The notes beneath the pieces are model-generated. The model worked only from the letters and a program-made list of their open reading frames with translations, was not told the origin of the DNA and did no database searches. Positions 1 to 9,305 of a stretch of 64,000 nucleotides of DNA are shown here, one piece after another; positions within the stretch are counted from its first letter, which is position 1, and each line of letters begins with the position of its first letter. The DNA is from Pseudaeromonas paramecii (GTDB lineage Bacteria; Pseudomonadota; Gammaproteobacteria; Enterobacterales; Aeromonadaceae), in NCBI RefSeq assembly GCF_039540575.1, contig NZ_BAABFC010000004.1, forward strand, positions 1 through 64,000, in the 5' to 3' direction. The position numbers were made by a program, and so were the translations under genes.

Positions 1-29
1 GTTCGACCCGGTTTCGCCGGCGTCGTGGG

Positions 30-63
30 ATGCGCATCTTACTCGCTTCCCGCTTTGAGTCAA
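30..63 (-). promoter_or_regulatory. rRNA-operon P2-type promoter, leftward
   Basis: Read on the minus strand this is TTGACT (58-63), a 16-base spacer and TAAGAT (36-41), followed by a GC-rich discriminator. It lies about 80 bases downstream of a second strong promoter in the same direction. This tandem layout, next to yrdA, is typical of rrn operons; in E. coli rrnD also neighbours yrdA. No 16S sequence is inside the window, so the rRNA gene is inferred to lie to the left. Confidence 0.65.
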
Positions 64-112
64 GCGCTATTTGCTCGCCGCTTTCCTCTGCTGCCGGGCT
101 GTGCCCTGACAA

Positions 113-180
113 CGAGGGCGCATTATAGGGACGCCGCGCCGGCTGGCAAGGGATTTTTATCGAAAATTCAGGTATTTTTC
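113..180 (-). promoter_or_regulatory. rRNA-operon P1-type promoter with AT-rich UP element, leftward
   Basis: On the minus strand there is a perfect TATAAT (122-127) followed by GCGCC, as in rrn P1 promoters, and TTGCCA (144-149) 16 bases upstream. The 150-180 stretch behind the -35 box is AT-rich with A and T tracts, as expected of an UP element. The GC discriminator fits stringent control. That it drives an rrn operon to the left is inferred. Confidence 0.7.
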
Positions 181-225
181 CTTGTCACAAGCCGCTCACT
201 GCTTACGTTCAGCTTGCCCACAGAC

Positions 226-234
226 TTATCCACA
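226..234 (+). promoter_or_regulatory. perfect DnaA box
   Basis: TTATCCACA matches the strict DnaA consensus. A weaker relative, TTGCCCACA, lies just upstream (about 214-222). The box sits between the leftward rRNA-type promoters and yrdA. A role for DnaA here is inferred. Confidence 0.45.
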
Positions 235-277
235 AAATCGGCGTTTGCGCCGGCTCAAAACAGGAGCTCGCCTTCAT

Positions 278-820
278 ATGACTCATACATCTATTCGCGC
301 TTTTGCCGAACACCACCCGGAATGTGCTTCTGGTTGCTACATTGATCCCTCATCCACAGTCATAGGCCGGGTCGGCCTCGGCATTGACAGCAGCATCTGG
401 CCCCAAACAGTCGTGCGAGGCGATGTAAACTACATCCAGATTGGCGAGCGCAGCAATGTGCAAGATGGCTGTGTGCTGCATGTATCGCGGCCGTCTGAGG
501 CTCATCCGGCTGGCTTGCCCTTGATCATAGGTTCAGAGGTGACTGTCGGTCATAAGGTGATGTTGCATGCCTGTACCATCGGCGATCGCTGCCTGATCGG
601 CATGGGCAGTATCGTACTGGACGGAGCTGTCATAGAAGATGAGGTGTTACTGGGTGCAGGCAGCCTGGTGCCGCCAGGCAAACGGCTGACGTCGGGATAT
701 CTTTATCTGGGCTCACCGGTACGCCAGGTCCGTCCGCTGACACCCGACGAACGGGCTTTTTTCCGCCTGTCTGCGGAAAACTACGTGCGACTCAAGAATG
801 TGTATCTGGACGGGGCTTGA
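278..820 (+). CDS. yrdA: gamma-carbonic anhydrase-like hexapeptide-repeat protein YrdA
   Basis: A 180-residue left-handed beta-helix protein of the YrdA/CaiE/PaaY gamma-carbonic anhydrase family. It has the usual hexapeptide-repeat strands (VIGRVGLG, SSIWPQTVVRGDVN, IGERSNVQDGCVLHV) and the metal-ligand histidines in VGHKVMLHACTIGD. The start at 278 is chosen because AGGAG lies 11 bases upstream and the protein then has family length. Most members are soluble trimers of unproven substrate. It faces away from the rRNA promoters and converges with the DUF1488 gene four bases downstream. Confidence 0.9.
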   Translation: MTHTSIRAFAEHHPECASGCYIDPSSTVIGRVGLGIDSSIWPQTVVRGDVNYIQIGERSNVQDGCVLHVSRPSEAHPAGLPLIIGSEVTVGHKVMLHACTIGDRCLIGMGSIVLDGAVIEDEVLLGAGSLVPPGKRLTSGYLYLGSPVRQVRPLTPDERAFFRLSAENYVRLKNVYLDGA

Positions 821-823
821 TAC

Positions 824-1084
824 TCAGAGATAAATGGCGCCATCCTCTGCGTACTCCTGCGCCTCAATCAGCTCCTCGGCACGTTCCTCTATATCGAAGC
901 GCAAGCGCTCGAAGGCGCTGAGGATGGCCTGCTCCGAGAGCAAAGGCTCGCCGGCCCATTGTTCTAGGAGGCCATGACTGATGAAGCAGCGGATGAGTGC
1001 CCCCATCTGCTGCGCGGTAAATTCCACTCGCTGCTCGGCGGCATGCCACTGCGCGCCTTCATTAAACAGGATGTCCTGATTCAT
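824..1084 (-). CDS. DUF1488 family protein (YrdB-like)
   Basis: An 86-residue acidic protein starting MNQDILFN with a C-terminal half [14 protein letters not shown], matching the DUF1488 family (E. coli YrdB, 85 residues). The function is unknown. Its ATG overlaps the aroE stop codon by four bases, so it is translationally coupled as the last gene of the aroE transcript. A longer reading frame exists upstream inside aroE, but the coupled start gives the family N-terminus. Confidence 0.85.
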   Translation of the reverse strand: MNQDILFNEGAQWHAAEQRVEFTAQQMGALIRCFISHGLLEQWAGEPLLSEQAILSAFERLRFDIEERAEELIEAQEYAEDGAIYL

Positions 1085-1902
1085 CTTGCCCCCAGATTGC
1101 GTCGTAACTCGGCAATAACTTGCTTGGTACCGGGACGAATGCCCCGCCACAACATGAAACTTTCCGCAGCCTGGCAGACCAGCATGCCCAGTCCATCTAT
1201 GCAGGCTCGCGCACCCAGTCCTCTCGCCCACTGATTAAAGGGGGTTTCACCAGGCCCATACATCATGTCATACACGGCAATATCCTCATGGATCAATGCG
1301 GCGGGGATGGGCGGTATCTCCCCGGCCAGACTAGCCGAAGTAGAGTTGAGGATAAGATCAAAGGGACCGGTTAACGCCTCGAAGGTAGCCGCTCTCACTG
1401 CGCCCAAGGGGGCAAAATGCTCGGCCAACTGCTCAGCTTTGGAAAAGGTACGATTGGCAATGGTGAGGTTCGCCGGCTGCTGTTCTAGCAGCGGACCTAT
1501 CACCCCTCTGGCCGCGCCCCCCGCCCCCAGCAGCAGGATACGCAGCCCAGCTAGGCTGGGGATATGAAGCAGCAAATCCTGCACCAAACCGGCACCGTCC
1601 GTATTGTCCCCAAGCAATAAACCATCGTCAGTCCGCCGTATGGTATTGATAGCGCCAGCCAGCTTAGCCCGTGGACTCAGCTGCTGAACCAATCCATAGG
1701 CCTGTTCTTTGAAGGGAACCGTCACGTTGCAGCCCTTACCACCATCAGCAAAAAACTGTGCCAGCACCTGAGGGAACCCATCTAGCGGCGCCAGCATGGC
1801 TTCGTAACTCATTTGTTGCTGAGTTTGCCGAGCAAAGAGGGTATGAATAAAAGGTGATTTGCTGTGACCGATGGGATTGCCAAATACGGCATAGCGATCC
1901 AT
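1081..1902 (-). CDS. aroE: shikimate dehydrogenase AroE
   Basis: A 273-residue NADP-dependent enzyme reducing 3-dehydroshikimate to shikimate in aromatic amino acid synthesis. The N-terminus [10 protein letters not shown] (8-17) is the shikimate-binding signature. NVTVPFKE carries the catalytic lysine, GDNTDGAG the catalytic aspartate, and GAGGAARGV the Rossmann glycine loop. NRTFSKAEQ follows as the NADP ribose-phosphate clamp. Length is normal. It lies downstream of tsaC and upstream of the DUF1488 gene, as in other gammaproteobacteria. Confidence 0.97.
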   Translation of the reverse strand: MDRYAVFGNPIGHSKSPFIHTLFARQTQQQMSYEAMLAPLDGFPQVLAQFFADGGKGCNVTVPFKEQAYGLVQQLSPRAKLAGAINTIRRTDDGLLLGDNTDGAGLVQDLLLHIPSLAGLRILLLGAGGAARGVIGPLLEQQPANLTIANRTFSKAEQLAEHFAPLGAVRAATFEALTGPFDLILNSTSASLAGEIPPIPAALIHEDIAVYDMMYGPGETPFNQWARGLGARACIDGLGMLVCQAAESFMLWRGIRPGTKQVIAELRRNLGAR

Positions 1903-1972
1903 GTGCGTTCCTGCTCTGATTCCTGTCTAGGGGGATTAAACGCCTTTTCGCTCCACCAGACAAGAAAGAGGC

Positions 1973-2533
1973 TCACGCCGGGCGCAATACCTCGCCGGTG
2001 AGGGCATTGCGAATTTGCGAAGGATTGGTAGCGCCGCCCACTTCACCCGGTAAAACGTAATCCACGCATACTCCTAGCTGAGCCTGTACCTCGGCCACAT
2101 TCCGGCAAGGCGCCTCACCGCTTAAGTTGGCACTGGTCGACACCAGAGGCTTGCCATAGGCCTGACACAAGGCGCGCACTTGCGGATGAGCGGTGACCCG
2201 CACCGCAAGAGAATCAAAGCGTCCGGTGAGCCAGCGCGGTGTGGTCGGTTGGGCTGGCATGATCCAGGTAAAAGGACCAGGCCAGCTAGCCAAAACCTTT
2301 TGCAGTGCAGGGGCGGAGAGCTGTTCACTGGCGACATAGGGCAACAGTTGCGACCAATCTGCCGCAATCAGGATCAAGCCTTTATCAACAGGACGCTGCT
2401 TGATGTTCAGCAGTTTTTTGACAGCCTCTTCATTGTCCGGATCACACCCCAGACCAAAGACGGCCTCGGTGGCATAGGCAATGACATGACCAGAGGTCAG
2501 ATGAGAAATGGCATCGAGATAGGATGAGGTCAT
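1973..2533 (-). CDS. tsaC: threonylcarbamoyl-AMP synthase TsaC (YrdC/Sua5 family)
   Basis: A 186-residue YrdC-fold enzyme that makes threonylcarbamoyl-AMP from threonine, bicarbonate and ATP for tRNA t6A37. It has [14 protein letters not shown] near the N-terminus, [13 protein letters not shown], and the late [10 protein letters not shown] motif. Start 2533 is preferred over an in-frame ATG at 2566 because that one lies before a terminator-like hairpin at 2534-2562 and would add a non-family leader. The missing C-terminal Sua5 domain is normal for TsaC. Confidence 0.93.
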   Translation of the reverse strand: MTSSYLDAISHLTSGHVIAYATEAVFGLGCDPDNEEAVKKLLNIKQRPVDKGLILIAADWSQLLPYVASEQLSAPALQKVLASWPGPFTWIMPAQPTTPRWLTGRFDSLAVRVTAHPQVRALCQAYGKPLVSTSANLSGEAPCRNVAEVQAQLGVCVDYVLPGEVGGATNPSQIRNALTGEVLRPA

Positions 2534-2562
2534 AAGAAAAGCGGCAGTGGTTTTACTGCCGC
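2534..2562 (-). terminator. rho-independent terminator / attenuator between purE and tsaC
   Basis: On the minus strand, directly after the purE stop codon, GCGGCAGT pairs with ACTGCCGC around a six-base loop and is followed by TTTTCTT. The tsaC start lies only a base or so beyond the U-tract, so tsaC expression depends on read-through or another promoter. Confidence 0.75.
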
Positions 2563-2571
2563 TCATCTTAG

Positions 2572-3075
2572 TTATTTCAGCTGGGCTTGCAAGGCAGCAT
2601 CTTTGGCCATGACCTCTTCGGCATTCTTCTGCCGTTCGGCTTTAACCTTGGCGGCCAGCTCATCATCGGCCACCGCCAGCATCTGCGCGGCCAGATAACC
2701 GGCATTTTTTGCCCCCGCCTTGCCGATGGCCACGGTCGCTACCGGCACACCTCCGGGCATCTGCACGGTGGACAGCAGAGCATCCAGCCCCTTGAGCGGG
2801 CCGCCATCGATGGGCACGCCAATCACGGGGCGGGTCGTAATACCGGCAACCGCCCCACCCAGGTGCGCTGCCAGACCGGCGGCACAGATGAAGACCTTAC
2901 AGCCACGTTGTTCGGCATCCGTCACATAGGCGTGAGTCGCGGCGGGAGTGCGGTGCGCAGAGGTCACCTTCACCTCGTAGCGAATATCGAAAGACTTCAG
3001 AACGTCCAGTGTGGTTTGCATTACCGGAAAATCTGAGTCGGAGCCCATCAAAATAGCTACAAACGGTTGAGACAT
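2572..3075 (-). CDS. purE: N5-carboxyaminoimidazole ribonucleotide mutase PurE
   Basis: A 167-residue class I PurE that converts N5-CAIR to CAIR in de novo purine synthesis. It carries GSDSD at the N-terminus, the substrate loop [15 protein letters not shown], and the [12 protein letters not shown] and MPGGVPVAT stretches, with a Lys/Ala-rich C-terminal helix. Start 3075 is supported by AAGGA eight bases upstream; an ATG three codons earlier has no room for a ribosome site. No purK follows, unlike E. coli purEK. Confidence 0.95.
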   Translation of the reverse strand: MSQPFVAILMGSDSDFPVMQTTLDVLKSFDIRYEVKVTSAHRTPAATHAYVTDAEQRGCKVFICAAGLAAHLGGAVAGITTRPVIGVPIDGGPLKGLDALLSTVQMPGGVPVATVAIGKAGAKNAGYLAAQMLAVADDELAAKVKAERQKNAEEVMAKDAALQAQLK

Positions 3076-3105
3076 GACGATCATCCTTCATCTTGCGTGG
3101 TCGAC

Positions 3106-3152
3106 AGAAAAACCTTTGCGCGCATTATAGTGAGTCACTACGGTAGGTACAG
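3106..3152 (-). promoter_or_regulatory. purE promoter with PurR-like operator
   Basis: On the minus strand a perfect TATAAT (3124-3129) lies 49 bases upstream of the purE start, with only a weak -35 (CTGTAC, 3147-3152). Bases 3106-3121 read AGAAAAACCTTTGCGC on the plus strand and match 11 of 16 positions of the PurR palindrome, with the half CTTTGCG nearly perfect. The operator covers the expected start point. PurR control is inferred. Confidence 0.45.
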
Positions 3153-3694
3153 TTTTTTTGCGGGCAGCACAAATAGGTGCCCGATTGCCCCTCCCGTCTG
3201 AGCAAGATGGAGCAGCCACACTGCGGGCAAGGCTGGGCGACCGGCGGATCATTGACCACAAATTTGCACTTAGGATAGGCATCGCAGGCATAAAACGTCT
3301 TGCCCTGACGGGACTGTCTGGACACCAGCTGGCCTTTGCGACAGGCCGGACAAGGCACAGCGTCAAGCTGTTCCACCGACTCAGACTCCTGCTCAACATG
3401 GCGGCAATCAGGAAACTGACTGCAGGCGATAAACAGACCATAACGCCCCTTGCGGATCACCAACACGGCCCCACAGTCGGGGCAATGGGTCCCCTCGAGG
3501 ATCTTGGCCACGGTGCCCCCCTGACCATTCAGCGAGCGAACATAATCACAGGCGGGGTAAGCTGAGCAGCCTAAGAAAGGGCCATGCTTGCCATGGCGCA
3601 TCACCAGTTCGGCACCGCATTGCGGACAGGTGCCGTAAGAGTGCGCCAGGGCTTGGGCCTCGGCACGAAATAAATCGGGATCAATTTTGGACAT
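3125..3694 (-). CDS. yrdD: topoisomerase I-type zinc-ribbon protein (YrdD)
   Basis: A 189-residue protein made of four zinc ribbons like those at the C-terminus of topoisomerase I. The Cys pairs are CPQCG near residue 24, CPDCG near 73, CPAC near 118 and CPQCG near 159, each closed by a second Cys pair such as CSAYPAC or CDAYPKC. It is the E. coli YrdD family, probably DNA-binding, of unknown role. The start at 3694 has GGAGGT upstream and gives family length. It follows smg in the dprA operon. Confidence 0.9.
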   Translation of the reverse strand: MSKIDPDLFRAEAQALAHSYGTCPQCGAELVMRHGKHGPFLGCSAYPACDYVRSLNGQGGTVAKILEGTHCPDCGAVLVIRKGRYGLFIACSQFPDCRHVEQESESVEQLDAVPCPACRKGQLVSRQSRQGKTFYACDAYPKCKFVVNDPPVAQPCPQCGCSILLRREGQSGTYLCCPQKNCTYRSDSL

Positions 3695-3744
3695 GACCAC
3701 CTCCGACAAAACCGGCGGCATTCTAGCAGCCGGTGCCGGCAGAG

Positions 3745-4218
3745 TCAGTGAATGAGCCCGGCGGGCTCCTCGAACAACAGGTTTTCCATCTGGTGACAGG
3801 CGTTCTCGTTGCCCGGCAAGTTGAACAGCACCATCAGCACCACCCACTTGAGATCGTCGAGTTCGATTTCAGCAGAGTCCAGCTCCATCAAGCGATCGAT
3901 GACCACCTCGCGCGCCGGGGCACTGAGCACCCCCACCTGCTCCAGGAACAGCAAGAAACCACGGCAGGAGGTGCTCAACTTGTCCTGCTCCTCTGGGGTG
4001 TAGATCCGGAACGAGCCGGCATCGCTGGCCAACAACACCGGCGCCTTGGCCTCATCATGCAATTCAGCCAGATGCTCCAACCAGGAGAGAGCCTTGTAAA
4101 TTTCATCCTGATGAAAACCGGCACGAGTCAGCTCATCAGCCAACTCGTCCTGGTCTACCATCAGATCCGCATCGCTCTGGACATAGGTCTCGAAAAGGTA
4201 CATCAGTACATCAAACAT
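3745..4218 (-). CDS. smg: DUF494 family protein Smg
   Basis: A 157-residue acidic helical protein beginning [13 protein letters not shown] and ending with [17 protein letters not shown]. This is exactly the length and ends of the Smg (DUF494) family, always found beside dprA. The biochemical function is unknown. The start two bases after the dprA stop has a strong ribosome site (GGAGG), so translation is probably coupled to dprA. Confidence 0.93.
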   Translation of the reverse strand: MFDVLMYLFETYVQSDADLMVDQDELADELTRAGFHQDEIYKALSWLEHLAELHDEAKAPVLLASDAGSFRIYTPEEQDKLSTSCRGFLLFLEQVGVLSAPAREVVIDRLMELDSAEIELDDLKWVVLMVLFNLPGNENACHQMENLLFEEPAGLIH

Positions 4219-4220
4219 CG

Positions 4221-5321
4221 TCAGTCCCTCCGCGTTCTTACATAACCCCCGGGAACGGATGCGATCCAACCCAACAGTTCCAGCTCGATCAACTTCCCCA
4301 TCACCTGTTCAATGGGATACCGACTCAAGGCGGCGATGGTATCAATGTCCGTCGCCTCATAACCTACGTTATCCAACAAATTATCCGTTGGCAAATGAGC
4401 CGGTGTCTCCTGTGATGCCTGGCTGGGTGCGTGCAAGTCCTGATTGCCCAGAAAATGCCCCAACTCTTCCAGTATATCGGCCGCACAGCAGACTAGTTTT
4501 GCCCCTTGCTGAATTAATCTGTGACACCCCCTGGCTTGCGGATTCTGCCAACTCCCCGGGACGGCGAACAACTCACGCCCCTGCTCAAGGGCAAAACGGG
4601 CGGTGATAAGTGAGCCGCTCTGCTCCGCCGCCTCCACCACCAGGGTGCCCATACTCAGACCACTGATGATGCGATTGCGGCGAGGGAAATTTTCCGCCCG
4701 CACGCCTTCGTCAGGCCAAAATTCCGAAACCAGGGCACCGCCTTGCTCCAGGATCGCCTGCGCAAGTGCAACGTGTCGACGAGGGTAAATCTGTGCCAGC
4801 CCCGTCCCCAAGACAGCAACCGTCAGCCCTTGTGCCTGCAAGGCCGCCTGGTGAGCCACGCCGTCTATCCCCAAGGCCAAACCCGAGCAAAGCCCAAGCC
4901 CCGCCTGAACCAGGTCGCTACCAAGATATTGTGCCGCCTGTCGCCCGCCCGGGGTCGGTTGACGCGACCCCACCACTGCCAGCAAGGGGGCGCTGAGGGC
5001 TTCACAGCGGCCCTGTACAAACAGCAGTAAAGGAGCTCCGACTGTCTCACGCAACATAAGAGGGTATGCCGGATCATCCAGCGTCACCAACTGATTACTG
5101 TCCTGCGCCAACCAAGAAAAAGCCCGGGTCAACCTCCGTTGATCCGGGCTTATCCAACAAGCGATCTGCTGGTCACTCAACCCTAACTGTCGAAGCTGGC
5201 CGGCATCGGCCATCCTCAACTCGGCCATCGGGCAGCGCTCCAACAGTTGGCGGCCTCTTATTGGCCCTATTCCCGGCAGGTTCACCAGCCTAAGCCAGGC
5301 CTCCATCAGGCAGGGGGTCAT
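4221..5321 (-). CDS. dprA: DNA-processing protein DprA
   Basis: A 366-residue cytoplasmic single-strand DNA-binding protein that loads RecA on incoming DNA in natural transformation. The N-terminal SAM-like part contains [16 protein letters not shown]. The Rossmann-fold core has [25 protein letters not shown] and [14 protein letters not shown]. The C-terminal winged-helix-like domain ends at YVRTRRD. Length is normal for a three-domain DprA. It lies three bases after the LysM gene and two before smg. Other competence genes are not in the window. Confidence 0.95.
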   Translation of the reverse strand: MTPCLMEAWLRLVNLPGIGPIRGRQLLERCPMAELRMADAGQLRQLGLSDQQIACWISPDQRRLTRAFSWLAQDSNQLVTLDDPAYPLMLRETVGAPLLLFVQGRCEALSAPLLAVVGSRQPTPGGRQAAQYLGSDLVQAGLGLCSGLALGIDGVAHQAALQAQGLTVAVLGTGLAQIYPRRHVALAQAILEQGGALVSEFWPDEGVRAENFPRRNRIISGLSMGTLVVEAAEQSGSLITARFALEQGRELFAVPGSWQNPQARGCHRLIQQGAKLVCCAADILEELGHFLGNQDLHAPSQASQETPAHLPTDNLLDNVGYEATDIDTIAALSRYPIEQVMGKLIELELLGWIASVPGGYVRTRRD

Positions 5322-5323
5322 GA

Positions 5324-6400
5324 TCAGGGATTGGCCAAAGCGTACCCCTTACGCACCATGTTCTGGGAGTTCATCACGAAGGCCATGCTCAGCTTGTCAT
5401 AGACCTTGATCACCATGACCTCGCCGACACGATCATTTGGCAGGACTTCACTGTCGGAGGCAAACAACTTATCGCCAGCCGAACCATACTCCCGGTAGCT
5501 GACATCATTTGCGCCTGAATCAACAACCTTGGCACCAGGCCGCAGCACACTGAACACATCCCCCGGCTGCACCTGATCCCGCGCCCCGCGGTTGATCAGT
5601 ACCACATCAAACTTGCCAACACTGGTCACCTTGTAAGGTGTATCCACCACATAGGCTTGCTCGTTGTGCAATGTGCCAGGCTGGGGGGAAAAGTAGGCAT
5701 TCAGGCTCTCTTGGCTGGGTACCGGGATCAGGCGATCGCCTTGCCGTATTTCACGGTAGCTGCGTGTCACCGTCAGTACGCTGCGATCCTCGGCGTAGGC
5801 CTGTTGCGCTACACCGAGGCCGGAAAGAAGCGCCTCTCGCCCCAGAGCCTCCTTGGTTACGCGATCCTTGTACAACTCCCCCGGGCGGTAGATGGCATAA
5901 CTCACGCCAGGTTGCAGTGCCCCGCGAACAAACAGGGTCTGCCCCTCTTGCATGGCAATGCTGTTTTCATTTTCCCCCAGAACATAGGGCAGCTTGTCGA
6001 GGTCGACATCGGCCTCAAACACGTGATTACTGGTGAGGAAGGGACCGATTTCGTCAAAGCTCAACACCGGGATAGGCGACGCCTTGGGTTCGACACGCAT
6101 GGTCGGCGACAACTTGATAGTCGGTTTGCGAACCAAGCGGGGCTCACCGTCCACCCAGATGAGGGTCAACAGATCACCGGGATAGATGAGGTGAGGGTTT
6201 TTGACCTGAGGGTTGGCCTGCCACAGGCGAGGCCAGAGCCAGGGGCTCTTCAAAAAGTGGGCGGAAATGTCCCACAAGGTATCCCCTTTCTTCACCACGT
6301 AGGTCTGGGGGTGATTCTCTTTCAGGGCCAGGGTCTGTGCTGCAGCGACGAAGGAAAGCAGCGCCCCGCACAAAATGAATCCAATCTGTCTCAATCTCAT
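5324..6400 (-). CDS. secreted LysM-domain protein
   Basis: A 358-residue exported protein with a signal peptide (MRLRQIGFILCGALLSFVAAAQ) and one LysM domain right after it (TYVVKKGDTLWDIS to HLIYPGDLLTL, about residues 33-80). LysM binds peptidoglycan. The remaining 270 residues are a conserved periplasmic part without a motif I recognise. Start 6400 gives a clean signal peptide and has AGGGA upstream. This gene sits before dprA in many gammaproteobacteria and diverges from def. Confidence 0.88.
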   Translation of the reverse strand: MRLRQIGFILCGALLSFVAAAQTLALKENHPQTYVVKKGDTLWDISAHFLKSPWLWPRLWQANPQVKNPHLIYPGDLLTLIWVDGEPRLVRKPTIKLSPTMRVEPKASPIPVLSFDEIGPFLTSNHVFEADVDLDKLPYVLGENENSIAMQEGQTLFVRGALQPGVSYAIYRPGELYKDRVTKEALGREALLSGLGVAQQAYAEDRSVLTVTRSYREIRQGDRLIPVPSQESLNAYFSPQPGTLHNEQAYVVDTPYKVTSVGKFDVVLINRGARDQVQPGDVFSVLRPGAKVVDSGANDVSYREYGSAGDKLFASDSEVLPNDRVGEVMVIKVYDKLSMAFVMNSQNMVRKGYALANP

Positions 6401-6504
6401 AACTATCCCTGTCCTTGAAGATGTCACGTAACTATTAATTTGCCGCACATTTGACTAGAATTACGCCAATGTTTACAGACTAGTGTAGTTATTCCGTAAC
6501 GAAT

Positions 6505-7017
6505 ATGGCGATTTTAGAAGTTTTGCGTTTCCCTGATGAACGCCTGCGTACCATTGCAAAGCCGGTCACCCAATTCAATGGGGACATCCACCAGATAATT
6601 GATGATATGTTTGAAACCATGTATGCAGAAGAGGGCATCGGCCTGGCTGCGACACAGGTCAACATTCACCAACGCATTATCGTGATTGATATTTCAGAAA
6701 ATCGCGATCAGCCTCAGGTATTCATCAATCCGGAAATCCTATCTAAAGAAGGAGATACCGGCATAGAGGAGGGCTGCCTGTCGGTGCCAGATTACCGTGC
6801 ACTGGTGCCGCGTGCAGAGCGTATCCGTATCCGAGCTCAGGATAAAGACGGCAATAGTTTCGAGTTGGTGGCCGATGATCTGCTGGCCATCTGTCTGCAG
6901 CACGAGATGGATCACCTGCAAGGCAAATTGTTCATCGATTACCTCTCCCCGCTCAAACGACAACGCCTGCGCCAGAAGCTGGCCAAGCTCAGCCGTTTCG
7001 ATAGTCACGACGCCTAA
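6505..7017 (+). CDS. def: peptide deformylase
   Basis: A 170-residue metalloenzyme removing the formyl group from new N-terminal methionines. All three motifs are intact: GIGLAATQ (44-51), EEGCLS (88-93, metal ligand C91) and HEMDH (133-137, ligands H133 and H137, catalytic E134). It starts the def-fmt-rsmB run and diverges from the LysM/dprA operon. The ribosome site is weak. Confidence 0.97.
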   Translation: MAILEVLRFPDERLRTIAKPVTQFNGDIHQIIDDMFETMYAEEGIGLAATQVNIHQRIIVIDISENRDQPQVFINPEILSKEGDTGIEEGCLSVPDYRALVPRAERIRIRAQDKDGNSFELVADDLLAICLQHEMDHLQGKLFIDYLSPLKRQRLRQKLAKLSRFDSHDA

Positions 7018-7026
7018 GGTTTCCTC

Positions 7027-7968
7027 TTGCACGCACCCAAGCTCATCTTTGCCGGCACACCGGACTTTGCGGCCAGCCATCTGGCCGCCTTGCTGGAAGC
7101 CGGGCATAACATCATCGCCGTCTATACCCAGCCGGATCGACCGGCCGGTCGAGGCAACAAGCTAACCCCCAGCCCGGTCAAGGTCCTGGCGCAAGCTCAT
7201 CAGATCCCTGTGTATCAGCCCGTCAACTTCAAGGATGCCGCCGACCGTCAGGTGGTGGCCGAGCTGCAGGCCGACCTCATGATAGTGGTGGCCTACGGCC
7301 TGCTGCTGCCCCAGGCCGTGCTGGATGCCCCCCGCCTGGGCTGCATCAACGTCCATGGCTCCCTGTTGCCCCGCTGGCGCGGTGCCGCGCCCATCCAGCG
7401 CGCCATCTGGGCCGGGGATCTCCAGACTGGCGTCACCATCATGCAAATGGATATCGGGCTGGATACCGGTCCCATGCTGTTGACCCGCACCTGCCCCATC
7501 GCCAGCGATGAGACCTCCGCCAGCCTGTATGACAAGCTCGCCGGGCTGGGCCCGACCGCGTTGCTGGAAGCGGTGGACGGCTTACTGGCTGGACGACTGA
7601 CGGCTGTAGCGCAGGATGACACGCAGGCCAATTACGCGCAAAAGCTCAGCAAGGAAGAGGCCCGACTGGATTGGCAACAGCCTGCGGCGGCCCTGGAGCG
7701 CGCCATCCGCGCCTTCAACCCTTGGCCCATTAGCCACTTCCCCTGCGGCGAGCACACCATCAAGGTGTGGGACTCGGAAGTACTGCCCCACGAGGACGCC
7801 CAACCCGGCACCATAGTCCGGGTTGGCAAGGCTGGCATTGAGGTCGCCACGGGCGACGGCGTACTGCGCCTGACTCGGCTGCAACCCCCGGGCAAGAAGC
7901 CGATGCAAGCCCACGAACTGCTCAACTCCCGCCGGGAGTGGTTCCTCCCGCAGACCCAACTGGCATGA
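7027..7968 (+). CDS. fmt: methionyl-tRNA formyltransferase
   Basis: A 313-residue enzyme that formylates initiator Met-tRNA using 10-formyl-THF. It has [11 protein letters not shown] at the N-terminus, the folate/catalytic segment [15 protein letters not shown] (108-122) with N108 and H110, and D146 in MDIGLDTG. The start codon is TTG at 7027; it gives the normal family N-terminus and AAGG overlapping the def stop serves as its ribosome site. The C-terminal OB-like domain is complete. Operon with def and rsmB. Confidence 0.95.
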   Translation: MHAPKLIFAGTPDFAASHLAALLEAGHNIIAVYTQPDRPAGRGNKLTPSPVKVLAQAHQIPVYQPVNFKDAADRQVVAELQADLMIVVAYGLLLPQAVLDAPRLGCINVHGSLLPRWRGAAPIQRAIWAGDLQTGVTIMQMDIGLDTGPMLLTRTCPIASDETSASLYDKLAGLGPTALLEAVDGLLAGRLTAVAQDDTQANYAQKLSKEEARLDWQQPAAALERAIRAFNPWPISHFPCGEHTIKVWDSEVLPHEDAQPGTIVRVGKAGIEVATGDGVLRLTRLQPPGKKPMQAHELLNSRREWFLPQTQLA

Positions 7969-8007
7969 ACTGGCCGGGAACCATACCCGGCTGAGACAGG
8001 ATCCATC

Positions 8008-9300
8008 ATGAAAACTCGCGCGCAAGCCGCCAAGGTGCTTTTTGAGGTGGTGGAGCAGGGAGTCTCCCTCTCCACCGTGCTACCCGCCGCCCAGCAACAA
8101 CTGGCGGCCAAAGACAGGGCACTGCTGCAGGAGCTCTGCTTTGGCAGCCTGCGCTGGCTCTCCCGCCTGGAGGCCATCGCCGCCGCGCTGATGAGCAAGC
8201 CGCTCAAGGGCAAATACCGCCAACTGCACTATCTGTTGCTGGTGGGCATCTATCAGCTGCTCTACACCCGCATTCCGCCCCATGCCGCGTTGTCGGAAAC
8301 CGTCTCCGCCTGCCGTCTGCTCAAAGGCGAGACCTTCCGCGGCATGCTCAACGGTGTGTTGCGCAATGTGCAGCGTCAGGCCGACGCCCTGCAGCAGACG
8401 GTGGATCAAAAACCCACCAGTCGCTTTGCCCATCCCAAGTGGCTGATTGAGCGGCTCAAGGCCGCCTATCCGAAACAATACGGGGCGATACTCGACGCCA
8501 ACAACCAGCGCCCGCCGCTGTGGCTGCGGGTCAACCGTCGTCATCATGACAGAGTCAGCTATCGGGCCCTGCTGGCGGCACAGGACATAGCGGTTGCCGG
8601 GGAAGATCCCGGCAGCGAGGGCCTGTGCCTCGCGCAGCCCTGTGACGTCAGCCAGTTGCCCGGGTTTGCCGACGGCTGGGTATCGGTACAAGATGGCGCA
8701 GCGCAACAAGCCGCCCGCCTGCTGGATCCCCAACCCGGCGACTGGGTGCTGGATGCCTGTGCCGCCCCCGGTGGCAAGACGGCGCACCTGCTGGAGCGGC
8801 AGCCCGCACTGGCCGGCCTGGTCGCCTTGGATAGCGACGCCAAACGCCTGGAGCGGGTGAAGGATAACCTGCAACGCCTGCAGCTCACCGCCCAGGTGAT
8901 TTGCGGCGATGCCTCCCGCCCACAGACCTGGTGGTCCGGTCCGGCCTTCGATCGCATCCTGTTGGATGCCCCCTGTTCCGCCACCGGAGTCATTCGCCGC
9001 CACCCGGATATCAAATGGTTACGGCGCAACGAGGATATTGCCGAACTGGTGATCCTGCAGGGCAAAATTCTCGATGCGCTCTGGTGCAAACTCAAGCCGG
9101 GCGGTACCCTCCTGTATGCGACCTGTTCCGTCCTGCCGGATGAAAATAGTGAGCAGATCAAGGCCTTTATGGCACGCACCCCAGATGCCGAGCTGGTGGC
9201 CCTGCCCCAGGATGGCGGCCCGGATCGCCCTGGTTGGCAGTTGCTGCCTGGGGAGGGGAACATGGATGGCTTCTACTACGCCAAGCTGATCAAACGGTAA
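8008..9300 (+). CDS. rsmB: 16S rRNA m5C967 methyltransferase RsmB
   Basis: A 430-residue protein with an N-terminal NusB-like RNA-binding domain (about 1-135) and a C-terminal SAM-dependent methyltransferase. The SAM loop is [15 protein letters not shown] (248-262). The two RsmB/NOL1 cysteines are C323 in DAPCSATG and C373 in YATCSV. Length and start agree with the family. It lies 39 bases after fmt and six before trkA. Confidence 0.96.
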   Translation: MKTRAQAAKVLFEVVEQGVSLSTVLPAAQQQLAAKDRALLQELCFGSLRWLSRLEAIAAALMSKPLKGKYRQLHYLLLVGIYQLLYTRIPPHAALSETVSACRLLKGETFRGMLNGVLRNVQRQADALQQTVDQKPTSRFAHPKWLIERLKAAYPKQYGAILDANNQRPPLWLRVNRRHHDRVSYRALLAAQDIAVAGEDPGSEGLCLAQPCDVSQLPGFADGWVSVQDGAAQQAARLLDPQPGDWVLDACAAPGGKTAHLLERQPALAGLVALDSDAKRLERVKDNLQRLQLTAQVICGDASRPQTWWSGPAFDRILLDAPCSATGVIRRHPDIKWLRRNEDIAELVILQGKILDALWCKLKPGGTLLYATCSVLPDENSEQIKAFMARTPDAELVALPQDGGPDRPGWQLLPGEGNMDGFYYAKLIKR

Positions 9301-9305
9301 TCAAC

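Noticed and set aside
6451..6490. def promoter
   Set aside because: TTGACT is present at 6451 but no convincing -10 lies 16-18 bases further, so it is not listed.
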